A stretch of DNA of 64,000 nt from Cyrtodaria siliqua (lineage: Eukaryota; Mollusca; Bivalvia; Adapedonta; Hiatellidae): contig JAWPHD010003085.1 of the NCBI GenBank assembly GCA_037043455.1, forward strand, positions 62,001-126,000, in the 5' to 3' direction. The translations under genes and the position numbers were made by a program. Position 1 is the first letter of the stretch. Every line of letters begins with the position of its first letter. The notes beneath the pieces were generated by a model. The model made no database searches. It was not told where the DNA came from and was given only the letters and a program-made list of their open reading frames with translations. Below, piece by piece: positions 12,931-24,065 of this stretch.

Positions 12931-13130
12931 GTGGAGTGCGTGGTCCAGTGGTAGAGCGCCGAACTCAAGATCGAGAGGTCGTGGGTTCGATCCTCGCCGC
13001 GGCCACGATATTTATCCTTGAGAAAGATAATTAATCCACATTGCTTAGTACTGGTTCTACCCAGGACGCCATCGAGAGTGATTAATCTAAGTTGCAATAA
13101 CTTGTTTCGCAATCGATGTAAAATAAATAT
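12931..13130 (+). mobile_element. tRNA-derived SINE, intact head
   Basis: A box TGGTCCAGTGGTAGAGCG (12941-12958) and B box GGTTCGATCCT (about 12984-12994) have tRNA spacing, so this is an internal RNA polymerase III promoter. The acceptor ends pair poorly, and a body follows (CCTTGAGAAAGATAATTAAT, then AGTACTGGTTCTACCCAGG), which rules out a plain tRNA gene. The same SINE, with a deletion and a transposon insertion, is at 35191-35844. Confidence 0.85.
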
Positions 13131-13364
13131 GTTTTAAACAAATCAACTCTTCAAGAAACTCGCAAACCATATAGTATAACATGTCTAGTTATCGGATTTT
13201 CCAATGGTCGACACTTTGCTCTAAGTTATTGAACAAACACATTTGATTGTCTCCCAGAAAAGACATGAGTTCTGAAAAAGTCATATCTTTTTTAATGTCA
13301 CACAAAGGTCACGCGCTATTAACAATGGTGTGTATAACATCAACAGCTGCATGACTTCATGGCG

Positions 13365-13530
13365 TAAAGTGACCCTTTGTCAACCCTTTTATGTTTGTAA
13401 TGTCATATCTTGCCTTTTATTCATATTCGTAACTAGTGTTTGTCTCTATGCGTGATTTTGATTGACTGTGGTTCTTGAATGCTATATTTCCTGTTTGACT
13501 TTTATATCTACTTTTGTTGACGACGTCTTA
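13365..13530 (+). mobile_element. Family 1 retroelement, 3'-terminal fragment
   Basis: Runs from 'ccctttgtcaacccttttatg' to the sense terminus 'gacttttatatctactttt', so only the last 165 bp of the family is present. Confidence 0.8.
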
Positions 13531-13985
13531 ACGCAAAGTATTGGCGGTGCTCTGTAAAAACGGCAATCAAGTCGGTTGTGGTTTAAACTTTGTTCATATG
13601 TTCAGTTTATTAATACTTTTGCATACTAACTGTATGCCAACAATAGACTTCTAGTTAATATTAGTGGAAACTATAAGTATTATTGTCATTTGGTGTTCTG
13701 TGAAAGCTGCATTTCCGGTTCGACTTTTATACTTACTTTTAGACACAATACCGAACAAACAACATCGGAACAAATTGCAACTTGGTATAAACAGATTTTT
13801 AAACATATCAGAATCAAAAAAACATCAATTCAAACGTTTTTACGAAACGGCATATTTGAGCTCACACATTAATTGTAACGTCCCAACTAATAATCCAATA
13901 GCCAATATTATTGGACAGCCCATAAGTATTGTATCATACCTACGTTGATGTTTGATGATATAATTATTGACAATCCAATATAAGA
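13531..13985. other. Spacer with a very short family 1 terminus
   Basis: 13700-13745 again resembles the family 1 sense terminus (CGGTTCGACTTTTATACTTA). Nothing else recognised. Confidence 0.45.
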
Positions 13986-14262
13986 AAATCTCACTTTTAC
14001 CATATTATCATCCCAATAAAACGGGACAGTGTAGATAAATATATCTCCGTCATGTTATATTCTCTAACAAACAATGCAACATTAATAGGTAATATAAGTA
14101 AAACACTTATATGAATAAAACAAAAGCCAAGAAAGACAAAAGCAAGTATTCAGTGACTAGGCAGAAGCCAGAGCATCAAGAGAACAAAATATTAAAGGTA
14201 CAAAACTAGATTTTTAAGACAAGCATCAGACGCTACCGGTTTTTGAGGATTTAGGTAGTCAC
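13986..14262 (-). mobile_element. Family 1 retroelement, internal fragment
   Basis: Covers 'cactttaccat...cccaataaaacgggacagtg' through the 'gcagaagccagag' block and a degraded 'gatttaggtag' end at 14250-14262. It lacks the 3' terminus. Confidence 0.8.
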
Positions 14263-14770
14263 AATTTCTTCCAAAAAACAATTGCCTCATCTCCGGCGGT
14301 ATTATGTTGACGACAAGCGTTGTAACGCTAAAATAATATAAAAACAATTGTGAAGTAAAATTTAAAAAATGAGAGAATGAGATGGGAGAGAAAAATAAAG
14401 ATTTGACAAAATGTAGATTCGCTAACAAATATGACATTCCAAATCGAATATTGCTTCATTGGATGATATTCCCAGCGATGAATATCCCGTCTGCACATTT
14501 GGTCCAAACGTTACAGACGTGCTTAATATTGCGTGAGGACAACATATTATTAAAATTTGACAAACATTTATGATTACTTATGACAAAAAGAATTTTACGC
14601 ACGCAAAATGTCAATCATCTATCAGAAGTGTATAAAAATGTCAATATATTGGCCAGGCTAGCAACTTTGTCGTCTACGACTACATACAGCAAAGTGGGTA
14701 AGTTCTTAATCTATTTTCAACCTTTTACATCAATAACTTTATCTCGTAATTTCGTATTTGTGTGTTCTAT
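14263..14770. other. Spacer before the family 2 copy
   Basis: An open frame at 14580-14870 runs into the family 2 repeat and is not recognisable as a protein. Nothing else seen. Confidence 0.4.
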
Positions 14771-15395
14771 AGAAAAGTATGAAGGGAAAAATCTAGAAAT
14801 CGTCGAACACGATAAATATAAAAAATATTGCAGTCTCGGTTTCATTGAGACTGTTTATGAACGGTTATAAAATGCTTGATAACGTTCACGCCCTCTAGCA
14901 CCGGGTTGAGCAGAACACAATATTTAAAATGCCAATAGTACAGAAATTTGAGCCATCCCGAAAATGGTATGCATATGAGGGTGAACATGGAACTTTCAAT
15001 GTTTTCACACCATTCCATGGCCAGCGGCGTCAGGTCTCAGTTTCTAACTAAACGTTTTGCCCTAAACGAGAAATACACAAAATTGAATTTAGCTCGGAGC
15101 AGAGGTTATGAAACCTGCGTATCACAGGTTACAGTCAACATACTAAATTAAAAAGCAGGCAAGTTATCCTAAGGTTGATAAAACAATACTCAGAATCTAT
15201 AAAGGCTTGAGTAGTGGAACCACCTATTCGAAATTCAAGTAAGAAACTAAACGTATTTGATAATGCATCACCGATATCTGTAAATATCGTGCTCATCTAT
15301 CTCCAAAACCCGGCATGAATAACAATTCTGATTGCAAGCACGGGGGAGACGTTTTACCGCCGCCACACTTCACAGGCAACGCTAGTTGTACTAGA
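14771..15395 (+). mobile_element. Family 2 dispersed repeat, fullest copy
   Basis: About 625 bp, used here as the reference copy. It begins 'agtatgaagggaaaaatct', includes a block with internal inverted symmetry (CAGTCTCGGTTTCATTGAGACTG near 14831), the 'cctctagcaccgggttgagc' landmark, 'gatggtatgcatatgagggt', and 'aattaaaaagcaggcaa', and ends at 'caggcaacgctagt'. Other copies: 7300-7990, 20586-21351, 22983-23481, 34130-34475 and 62365-62520. No transposase or RT domain, poly-A tail or clear terminal inverted repeat was found. Class unknown. Confidence 0.75.
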
Positions 15396-15865
15396 TTGAC
15401 CTCCTATACAACAACTTATGAATATAATACAGAGATATAAAACATTTTCAATCTCTGCAGGAGGATATTGTTCTCTACACTCATCAATTGAAGCCGTCGC
15501 GCAACGGCGTATCATTATCGTCTGATTCGTTTCCTTTGACGTGTCCTACAGTAGCTTTATACGGCCTCTGCATACACAGCAGCTGCCTAGTACGGAAAAT
15601 AAAACAGGATTGTATGTCTTAAATCTTTGCAAACAACCCGGTTTCACACGTGTCGTTTCTTTGAACTGGAATTTTACCGAGTGGCCTACTACTTTAATTC
15701 TCACAGATATTTTTATTTTAAGCCAAGTAAAGCAGGCACGAATAGGTCGCTGCATTTAATTAAACTGAAACCAGTATTTTAAATAGTTTTCACTGGGAAC
15801 GGTATCGACTATCAAACTAAGAAATTCGTTAGTGCTTCAGAATTATCATGATCAAAAGTGGTAAT
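15396..15865. other. Spacer, nothing recognised
   Basis: Two overlapping short ORFs on opposite strands (15541-15759) show no recognisable motif. Confidence 0.45.
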
Positions 15866-15867
15866 TA

Positions 15868-16298
15868 CCCCTGCGAAACATGACCCTGGTCAACCATGGT
15901 CAACCATGGTCAAGCTCTGCCAACCATGGTTGAACCATGGTTGGCAAAGGTCAACCATGCTTTTGATAACATTGAAATGCTAAAAGACCATGGTCAACCA
16001 TGGTTTAACGACATGACTATGGTCAAAGATTGTTTGACCTTGGTTGACCATGGTCATTCAATGGTTGACCATGGTCAACCATGGTCATTCAGCATGTACC
16101 CCAGTGAAAAATTCAGTGAAATTTGAAAATATTGACAAATCTCAGTATCTCAGTAAAAACACCAAATTCAGTGAAATGTTGGTGAAATTTCAGTGAAATG
16201 CTACAATTAAATTTCAGTGAAATTTTTACAGTAGTGAAATTTCACTAAAATTAATTGACTGAAATTTCAATGACATTTCTCTCTCTCTATCTCTCTCC

Positions 16299-16352
<54 letters not shown>

Positions 16353-17776
16353 ACACATTTATTCATTTAGACAGAAGACAGACAGATATATGCTCACATA
16401 GTACATCATATAACTCACCCAACTGAAAATGCAGCTGGGATCCCGGGGGAAATGATATAAATAGATAATTAAAGCCTGGAAAAAAAACTCAATTTTAAAG
16501 ATTTTTTGAATGTATAATTGGCAAATTTTGTTGTTTTATATAAAAATACACCACAGGACCGCTACCTTGATATGTGTAGCAAGTTTTATATGAAGATAAA
16601 TTGATTGGTTTAGGAGTGTGATTGTGACAAACGTGCAAATAAAATGCAAAGTGATTCTGACAAAAGTGCAAATAAAATGCGCACCCTTTTGAATTTTGAC
16701 AGGAGATTGAAAACAACTATAGTTTTTCCTTGCACCATTTATTGATTAAAAGTAAGTGTTTTGTGACTATACTTACATTAATTATTGTATCAAAGCATCT
16801 TATACATGTAATAGTTGTATTTGAAAGAGGACATTTCTAAATGTAGACAGTGGGAACAGTATTTTAAAACCAAACGCCTATTGTCATATGTTTTCGCGGA
16901 TTTGATCTTGTTTTTTTGTTGTTGATAGAACAATGGTGTTCAGCACTGCAGATATTATTTGATTTCAGTATCATTTGCATCATTTCACCAAGTATGATCA
17001 GGTCTTCTAAGTGATGTATACTGAATGTTATATATGTGTGAACTGTTCTTGAACTGTTGTATTCTTGGTGAAATTTCACTGAGATTTCATTGATATTAAA
17101 ATTGACCAATACTGCTGTAATTTCAACAAGATTTCACTGAAACTCACTTTTATTTTGCCCAATTCTTTCAGTGAAATTTCACTACAATTTCAGTAAAATT
17201 CCAGTGACATTTCCCCGAGATTTCACTGTTATTTCACAGTTAATTTGCCCAATTTATTTAGTAAATTTCACTGTTATTTCGCTGACATTTGAGTGTACAT
17301 TTTCACTGGGGCGTTCACTTAAAAAACGGAAATGACCACTAAAATTGCTTCTGTGCAAAAGTTACAACTGCAAGAAGTAGATGGTGCAATATTAGTGCTA
17401 GTTATCGTGTTGTATTAGATGTGTTGTATTAGATCAGAAAATCTTGTTTTTTTGCTTAGTTATTATATCCTGGTCGAACATGTTTTATAACCCTGGTCGA
17501 CCATATTTATAAGCATGGTGACCTTTCTTAACCATGGTTTGACCTTGGTCGACCATGGTTTGTCACCTTGGTCGACCATAGTTTGTCACCTTGGTCGACC
17601 ATGGTTTGTCACCTTGGTCGACCATGGTTACATTAACACCATGGTTGACCATGGTAGTTCCATTTAACAAAATGACAAACCATGGTCAACCATGGTTAAA
17701 CCAAGGTATACAGACCATGGTTAACAATGGTTGACCATGGTTAAAGCATGGTTGACCGAGGTCCATTTCGCAGGGG
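15868..17776. mobile_element. Fold-back element with tandem-repeat inverted termini
   Basis: The 1.9 kb segment starts CCCCTGCGAAA and ends with its inverse TTTCGCAGGGG, each flanked by TA (15866-15867 and 17777-17778). Inside each end is an array built on GGTCAACCATGG / CCATGGTTGACC: about 15885-16090 on the left, in mixed orientation, and about 17465-17765 on the right. Next, symmetrically inward, come arrays of a GAAATTTCACTGAAATT-like motif (about 16090-16270 and 17045-17310) with matching 'ccccagtgaaaa' borders near 16100 and 17310 in inverted order. The centre (16350-17045) has no recognisable ORF. Nested inverted tandem arrays are the hallmark of Foldback-type non-autonomous DNA elements; the TA flanks suggest a TA-targeting transposase, which is an inference. 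Confidence 0.8.
16279..16350. repeat. (CT)n microsatellite
   Basis: About 72 bp of CT dinucleotides with a few substitutions in the first half, pure in the second. It lies at the inner border of the left arm of the fold-back element. Confidence 0.97.
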
Positions 17777-17782
17777 TACATA

Positions 17783-18113
17783 CGCCGGCAAAAAATTAAC
17801 GTTCGTTACAAATATAAGTATATGGGCAATTAGGCACTCCGGCGACATAATTACATCATATACGTAAATATATGGCCCATTAGACACTCCGACAACAAAT
17901 TGACGTCACATGCATAATTATACGCACCATTAAACACTCCGATAGTATGTATATTGACGACACATATACTTATATACTTATATAAGCGACGCATCGCTCA
18001 GACCGATAAAAAATTAACGTCACAAATATACTTAATATGGGCAACTGAACACTCTGTTAACATATAAATGTCACATATATTCGTAATAAGGGCAAATAAA
18101 TACTCTGGCAAAA
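17783..18113. repeat. Degenerate ~50 bp tandem repeat, about 6 copies
   Basis: Units follow 'ACTCCGGCAAAAAATTAACG', a TCACATATA-like segment and 'TATGGGCAATTAGAC'. Clear unit starts lie near 17783, 17837, 17887, 17939, 18002 and 18053. The array begins within 10 bp of the right end of the fold-back element. Confidence 0.75.
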
Positions 18114-18384
18114 AATATTATATAATTGGGCAAGTTTCAAATTCTTCATATTGTCATTTAAACTGTATTACAGCGGGTGCTTATATTATTATTCTCTTCT
18201 TTGTATTTTGCATGTTTTCTGCTTTTGTAGTCTACATTATCAAACGTTAAGAACATTTAACGCAGCTAATGCTAGTTCAGTTGAACAGTAACTGCCGAAG
18301 ACAACGTTATGCTTCAAACACAACGATCTCTGTGCGATATTAGTGATTTGCATCTTACCGTCACAATCTTTAGATGATAGTTGT

Positions 18385-18871
18385 GTAAATATAGTAAGTA
18401 TAAAAGCCGAACAGTAAATGTAGCATTCACAGAACACAGTCAATCAAAAACCTGCATACACAACAAACAACAATTACAAGGAAAAATAAAGAGAAGTATG
18501 GGATACAGCAAACATAAACGATTTGACAATAGGTGTACCGCCTTGAAATGCTCAGTGGCAAAAACACAGTTTGCGGTGGGATGGGTGTAAACTATGGTGC
18601 AATCTCACTCTTGTCCTATAGTCATCTAAAATAATGAGGGACAGTGTTAATAAAAAACATCCCCGTTAGGATGTATCCTCTAACAAACTAGGCAGCATTT
18701 ATAGGAAATATAAGTATGACACAAAGATAATCTGGTAAACACGACTGTAAAAACGCAAAGACAGCCACGAAGCATGTACTCAATGACTTGGCAATTTAAG
18801 TTAGAGCTTCAAGAGTATACACCATGAAGGTAATGCGAGACAAGATTGAAAAAAAAAAACATCAAACGTTA
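18385..18871 (-). mobile_element. Family 1 retroelement, 3'-end copy (left half of an inverted pair)
   Basis: Runs from the terminus near 18395 through the usual landmarks to 'caaacgttaccc'. Its truncated 5' side abuts the plus-strand copy that begins at 18872. Confidence 0.85.
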
Positions 18872-19430
18872 CCCTTGGTCATAATCACTTTATACAATCT
18901 TTATTTAATTTGTTAAAACGTTTATCAATAGAGGTTATGACCCTATCATTTTGTACCGCACTGCATGTTTAGTGTTGGACCCATTTACAGTTCGCCACTA
19001 TGCTTTCCTCTTTGATTGTGCGATGACCGGATAGATTGTGGACCATATGACGATGTCTACCTAAATCCTTATAGGACGGTAGCGTTTGATGTTGTCTTTA
19101 ATCTTGTCTTGTCGTACCCTTAACCGTTTATTCTCTTGTTGCTCTGGCTTCTGTCAAGTCATGGAGTACTTCATTTACACTGTCCCTTTTATTGTGATGA
19201 CAATAGGGTAAGAGAAAGGTTTGGTGCACCCTTCAACCTGCCAGCTGCCTTTTTTGCCACTGACCGTTCCGTTGCGGTAGCCATATTTTCAACCCTTTTA
19301 TGTTTTGATGTCTTAATTTGCATTATATTCATCTTTAAAGCTGTTCTTTGTTTCTGTGTGTGTTTGCGTTGACTGTCGTCCTTGCATGCTGCTTTTCTTG
19401 TTCGATTTATATATCTACTTTTACCATCCG
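18872..19430 (+). mobile_element. Family 1 retroelement copy including the end of the RT ORF (right half of an inverted pair)
   Basis: Starts inside coding sequence: 'cttggtcataatcac' corresponds to the LGHDHF segment of the RT copy at 45.9 kb. It continues through the conserved C-terminal block ('acccatttacagttcgccac', VDPFTVRHYAF in intact form) and then the common non-coding part to its terminus 'atatatctacttttac'. About 200 bp of the non-coding part is deleted at 19168. Frames are broken. Confidence 0.8.
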
Positions 19431-20585
19431 TTCAGTTTTACGTAGGCATCATCGATACTGGGTGACCAAGTGTGTTTTACTCCTCCGTACTACTACATAT
19501 AGCTTATTACCTCCCGTTAAACTAGACAGAAGTCGAACAAGAAGTGCTGCATTCACTAAACTCAATCAACCAAAAATACGCATTAAAAATATTCAAGTAG
19601 AAAGTATATACCTGACTTTTATTCCTAGAGGAACACTTACAACTAACAGTTTCTATTAACTCTTCCATGGGTTCAAGTGTATAGAAACACTAAACACAGT
19701 ATAGTTATGTGTTAAAGTGACAGATCAGTGATTAATTGATTTTGGAAACATTAATACGATACCGTTTTATCACACACATGGTGGTGTGTAATAAAGTTAT
19801 TAAATGAATATCATAATACACTAGTGTATTAAATATGCAAATAAAGATTGAATAATGTCTCTGCCTCGTCGATTTCTGAAACCGCTTAAGGAAATCGAGG
19901 AGGCAGTTCCGACTGTTCGGTGATGTACGGAGAAATATATACAGCATTTACATTAATAATTGCACGTCAAGTGGCATTTTTAGAGCTACAGTTTGTTTGG
20001 TAACTATTTATCTTCATACAGCTCACATTCAATTTTGAAATAACAATGACCTACCATATTTAATCGTGTTTATTCCAAAATGATTTTTATCAATATTTTG
20101 CATCTACACTTGTACCATTACGTCTCTTTGGTATATCAAACGCAAAATCTCCATTTTTCATTCAAACCCAAATTTCAATAACGTATTTACTTGTTAAACT
20201 ATGTGTTTGTTAACTTTATATCACTTTATCTCCATTTCACAATTTTTAAAAGTACTCATTACGTGGTCCGAGTATTAAATTGCATACCCATCCAACCCCT
20301 CCTCCAAGAAGCGAAAACGGGTTGGTTGGGGTATGAAATAAAACCTTAATTTCCGTTTAAAACGTTTGACTATTGTACAATTAAAACATTTAATAGGTAA
20401 ATTCAAACAGGTTTACGCATTTTGTTAAGTAAAAAATGTTTTATTGTCGAAATATCCGTTATAAAATCCTGCTTATATAACTTAATGAAATTAAGGTGAG
20501 ACCACTTAATTTTTATAATCGAAAGTTACCTCCAAATTGCATGTATTTGTTCATGAAACCAGAATCTAGTTTATATTAATTTAAT
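19431..20585. other. AT-rich DNA with a small hairpin
   Basis: Nothing coding recognised. 20283-20335 forms a near-perfect inverted repeat (CATACCC-ATCCAACCC ... GGGTTGGTTGGGGTATG) that could fold as a hairpin. Confidence 0.5.
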
Positions 20586-21351
20586 AAATACTGATAAAGG
20601 TGATCCTTTGGGAGCAACAAACACAATTATGAGAATAAAGCAGCAGACTCGTTTTTATTGAGTCTGTTCATGAGAAGTAATGAAAGAAGCAACACCTCTC
20701 ACGACCCTAGCACCGGCTTAAGCGTAATTCTACTTCAAAGCCACCTATATTGGGCTCGTTGTTCACAAAGGACCAGTAAAAATAACACTACTGATTGGTA
20801 GCACGGGGAGACATTTTACAGACGCCACACTGCACTAAACGGAAGCTAGTGTGAATGTTAATGAATACTGATACAGGTGATCCTTAGGGAGCAACAAACA
20901 AAATTAAGAGAATAAAGCAGCAGAATCGGTTTTATTGAGTCTGTTCATGAGAAGTAATGAAAGAAGCAACACCTCTCACGCCCCCTAGCACAAGTTTAAG
21001 CGGTATTCTACTTCAAAGCCACCTATATTGGGCTCGTTGGTCCAAAAGGACCAGTAAAAATAACACTACTGATTCGTAGCACGGGGAGACTTTTTACAGC
21101 CGCCACACTGCACTAAACGAACGCTAGTGTGAATGGTAATAAATACTGATAAAGGTGATCCTTTGGGAGCAACAAACACAATTAAGAGAATAAAGCAACA
21201 GACTTGGTTTTATTGAGTCTGTTCATGAGAAATAATGAAAGAAGCAACAACTCTCACGCCCCCTAGCACCGGCTTAAGCGGTATTCTACTTCAAAGCCAC
21301 CTATATTGGGCTCGTTGGTCCCAAAGGACCAGTACAAATAACATTACTGAT
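20586..21351 (+). repeat. 277-278 bp tandem array, 2.75 copies, derived from family 2
   Basis: Unit starts (AATACTGATA) lie at 20587, 20864 and 21142, giving periods of 277 and 278 bp. Each unit combines the family 2 segment 'ttattgagtctgttcatgag ... cccctagcaccggcttaag' with the family 2 end 'ggggagacattttacagacg', so an internally deleted family 2 element has been amplified head to tail. The third unit stops at about 21351. Confidence 0.9.
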
Positions 21352-21737
21352 TTAATTTCACCTCTACTTACCACAGTTAACTTTAATTCCTTTACACGCT
21401 CAACTTAATACGTTCAGAGTATCATACCATTTTGCGTATCTCCTACCGCAATCAGCTATTTATATACTCTCAGCTAAACTCTGATTTGTTACTTTTCGCT
21501 TAATAGTCGTAGCTGAGATAATTACAAACTATCGATTTAATACGCATCACATAACTGGTATACGTATACAAGTTGCAATTTAAAGCGGGGAAAAACAATA
21601 CGCAACATACGACTCCAACTCGTTTAATTCATTTTGTAAGATTTCATGCAAGATCCTCTATGTATATATTGTTAAATGTTGAAATAATTTATTTTTAAAC
21701 TCTACGTTGAAATACAGGAATTAAAATCAATAAGAGA
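21352..21737. other. Spacer, nothing recognised
   Basis: AT-rich, no motif seen. Confidence 0.45.
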
Positions 21738-21865
21738 CATGTCTGATTGCACTTCTAACGGTCAGTGGGCAATAAGGCCCACTGGTTAGTTTAAATCGAT
21801 GTTAAGTGTACACAACCTCGCTAGTATCCTACCTTCAGCGATCAAAATGACAATACAGTGACTTT
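21738..21865 (-). mobile_element. Family 3 repeat copy
   Basis: Reverse orientation relative to 57840-58250. Retains 'aacggtcagtgggcaataagg' and 'ggttagtttaaatcgat'. It is directly followed by a family 1 terminus. Confidence 0.65.
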
Positions 21866-21874
21866 TATAACATT

Positions 21875-22035
21875 AGATATAAAAGTCGAACAGGAAATTT
21901 AACATTCAAGGACCACAGTCAACCAAAAACACGCATAGAAACAAACAACAACTACAATATGGAATAAAAGGCAAAGTAGATAACACGCAAACATACAAGG
22001 GTTGACAATAAGGCTACTACCTTGGAAAACTAGTT
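21875..22035 (-). mobile_element. Family 1 retroelement, 3'-terminal fragment
   Basis: Starts ATATAAAAGTCGAACAGG at about 21880 and ends just after 'ggctactaccttggaaaac'. Confidence 0.8.
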
Positions 22036-22800
22036 CGTCTACTCATACATGTACGTGTCCTCTTTTCATTGCACATATTGGAATGATTTTCTTGTTATTT
22101 CATCTTACTATTTATTGATTTATAAAATTATATATGTTTTATATATACGTCATTCAAATGTCGCCATAGTTATAGACAACACGTCATAATATCTTTGGTT
22201 TCTCGATTGGTCGAAGTGAGACGCTGTAGTCTTCTATATACACTAAATCCGTCGTATTATTATTTCTAGGTTGCTCGAGAGAACAACAGTGTATGAGCAT
22301 TGCATGATACGATGACGATAGACACATCCTGTCATAGTCTAGTTTGTCTTGATTCCTCGGAGAGAGACTATGATCCTATAGAATAACATTGCAAGCCAAA
22401 GGCACGGTGACTTTAGAATAAATAAATGATTGTTATATTCTATGTTCGCCTCGAATGCTCAGAAACAAACGCAGTGATCCAATATAATTGCAAGCCAAAG
22501 TCAAGATGACAATACAACATCCGTTAAAAAGTGGGATGAAGCAAGCGAGCGTGAGCATAATAAATGTCCCATAATTAAAATAGTTTTTTATAAAGAATTA
22601 CCATTTCTTACAATGCCAAGGAAAAGCTTTAGGTAGATAGTAATAGGGTCAGAGGTATATGGACTCTTATGAAGTCCACGAAGAGGAATAAAGGAACACA
22701 AGCATTTACTCGTTCGGGATTTAATAAAACGTTATTTAAAAAAGGGTCATTAAAAAGTGTATGTCGATACATCCCGATTATTAAAAAAATAAACGTATTT
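22036..22800. other. AT-rich intergenic DNA, nothing recognised
   Basis: 'ttgcaagccaaag' occurs twice (about 22391 and 22489), possibly a diverged local duplication. No coding signal. Confidence 0.45.
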
Positions 22801-22979
22801 TATCAGTATCCATGCGGCATTTTCCTATACCTCCGCGCGATGTATTATGTAATCAATAGTCACAGTCGTTATTTCATCAAATACCTCCGTGCGGCGTTTT
22901 GTGTCAGCAATATTCAGGACAACTAGTAATCATCAACTTTCTTGCGACTTATTGTGTCAATATTCACAGCCGTTAGGCC
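22801..22979. repeat. Satellite-like array, left part
   Basis: Degenerate units contain GCGTTTTGTGTCAGCAATAT, an acg(g/c)cc(g)ttagt segment and CATATTCCTCCGTGCGGC. The array is interrupted by the family 2 insertion at 22983-23481 and resumes to its right. Confidence 0.75.
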
Positions 22980-22982
22980 TAG

Positions 22983-23481
22983 TAAAAAGAGTATGAAAGG
23001 GGATTTATGGAAATCGCTGAACGCGATACATACAAAAAAACATCCCGAAGATGGTATGTATATGACGGTGAACACGGAACCTTCAATCAGGTATTTTCAT
23101 ACCATTCCATGGTCAGCGCGAATGGTCCCAGTTTCTAACAAAATGCTTGGCCCTGAACGAGAAAACAATGGGCAAAACAAACAAAATGAATGGAATTTAG
23201 TAGGGAGTAGAGGTTATGAAATTTTCGTATCACAAGTCACAGTCAAAATACTAAATTAAAAAGCAGGCAACATATCGTAAGAGTGATTAAACAATACTTA
23301 GAACCTTTAAAGCCTGGAGTAGTTGAACCACATATTCGAAATTGAAGTAAGAAAACAGACGTACCACCGATATCTGTAATTAAATATCGGGCTCAGCGAT
23401 CTCCAAAGATCGAAATGAATACCAGCTCTGATTGCAAGCACAGGGAGACGTTTTACTGCTGCCATACTGAACAGGCATGGT
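22983..23481 (+). mobile_element. Family 2 dispersed repeat inserted in a satellite
   Basis: Begins 'gagtatgaaaggggattta' and ends 'tactgaacaggcatggtg'. It lacks the middle block between 'gatacatacaaa' and 'catcccgaag', the same deletion as in the 7495-7990 copy, so both probably derive from one deleted subfamily. The translated string YDGEHGTFN is preserved near 23062. Confidence 0.8.
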
Positions 23482-24065
23482 GTTATAAATCATATAACAC
23501 TGTGCTGCGTATTGTGTCAGAAATATACGAGTATGCCAGCAATATTCACACAGCTAGTATATCATATATCACATGCAGTGTATTGTGTCATCAATATTCG
23601 AGCCGCTAGTATATCACATGCGATTTAATGTGTCAGCAATAGCAATATCCACGCCGCTATTTCACAATATTCCTCCGTGCGCCATGTTATGTCAGCAATA
23701 TTCACGGCCATGTGACGTTTTGTGTTAGCAATATTTACGGCCGTTAGTAAGTTATATAACACAACGGGGAGTATTGTGTCGACAGTTGTCACGCCCGCTT
23801 GTTTATCATGCTCCTCCAGGAGGCGTTTTGTGTCAGCAATATCCACAGCTGTTAGTAAATCATATAACACCGTGTGGCGTGACAGCGTATATCAGCAGTA
23901 TTCACGCCCGTTAGTTTATCATATTCCTCCAGTTTTGATCCAGCAATATACACGACTGTTAGTAAATCATATAACACCATGCGTATTGTGTGAGCGATAT
24001 ACACGCCGCTAGTTTATCATATTCCTCCGTGCGGCATTTTATGTCAGCCATATTTACGGCCGAAC
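23482..24065. repeat. Satellite-like array, right part, with alternating units
   Basis: Units of about 55-60 bp alternate between an 'aaatcatataacaccgtg' type and a 'tttatcatattcctccgtg' type, each followed by a GTCAGCAATAT..ACG segment. This gives a two-unit period of about 110-115 bp. Copies are diverged. Confidence 0.75.

Noticed and set aside
12931..13005. Functional tRNA gene
   Set aside because: Acceptor pairing is poor, and the same head plus body recurs at 35191 as a SINE.
15896..16126. 77-codon ORF with HGQPW repeats
   Set aside because: Translation of the CCATGG arrays of the fold-back element.
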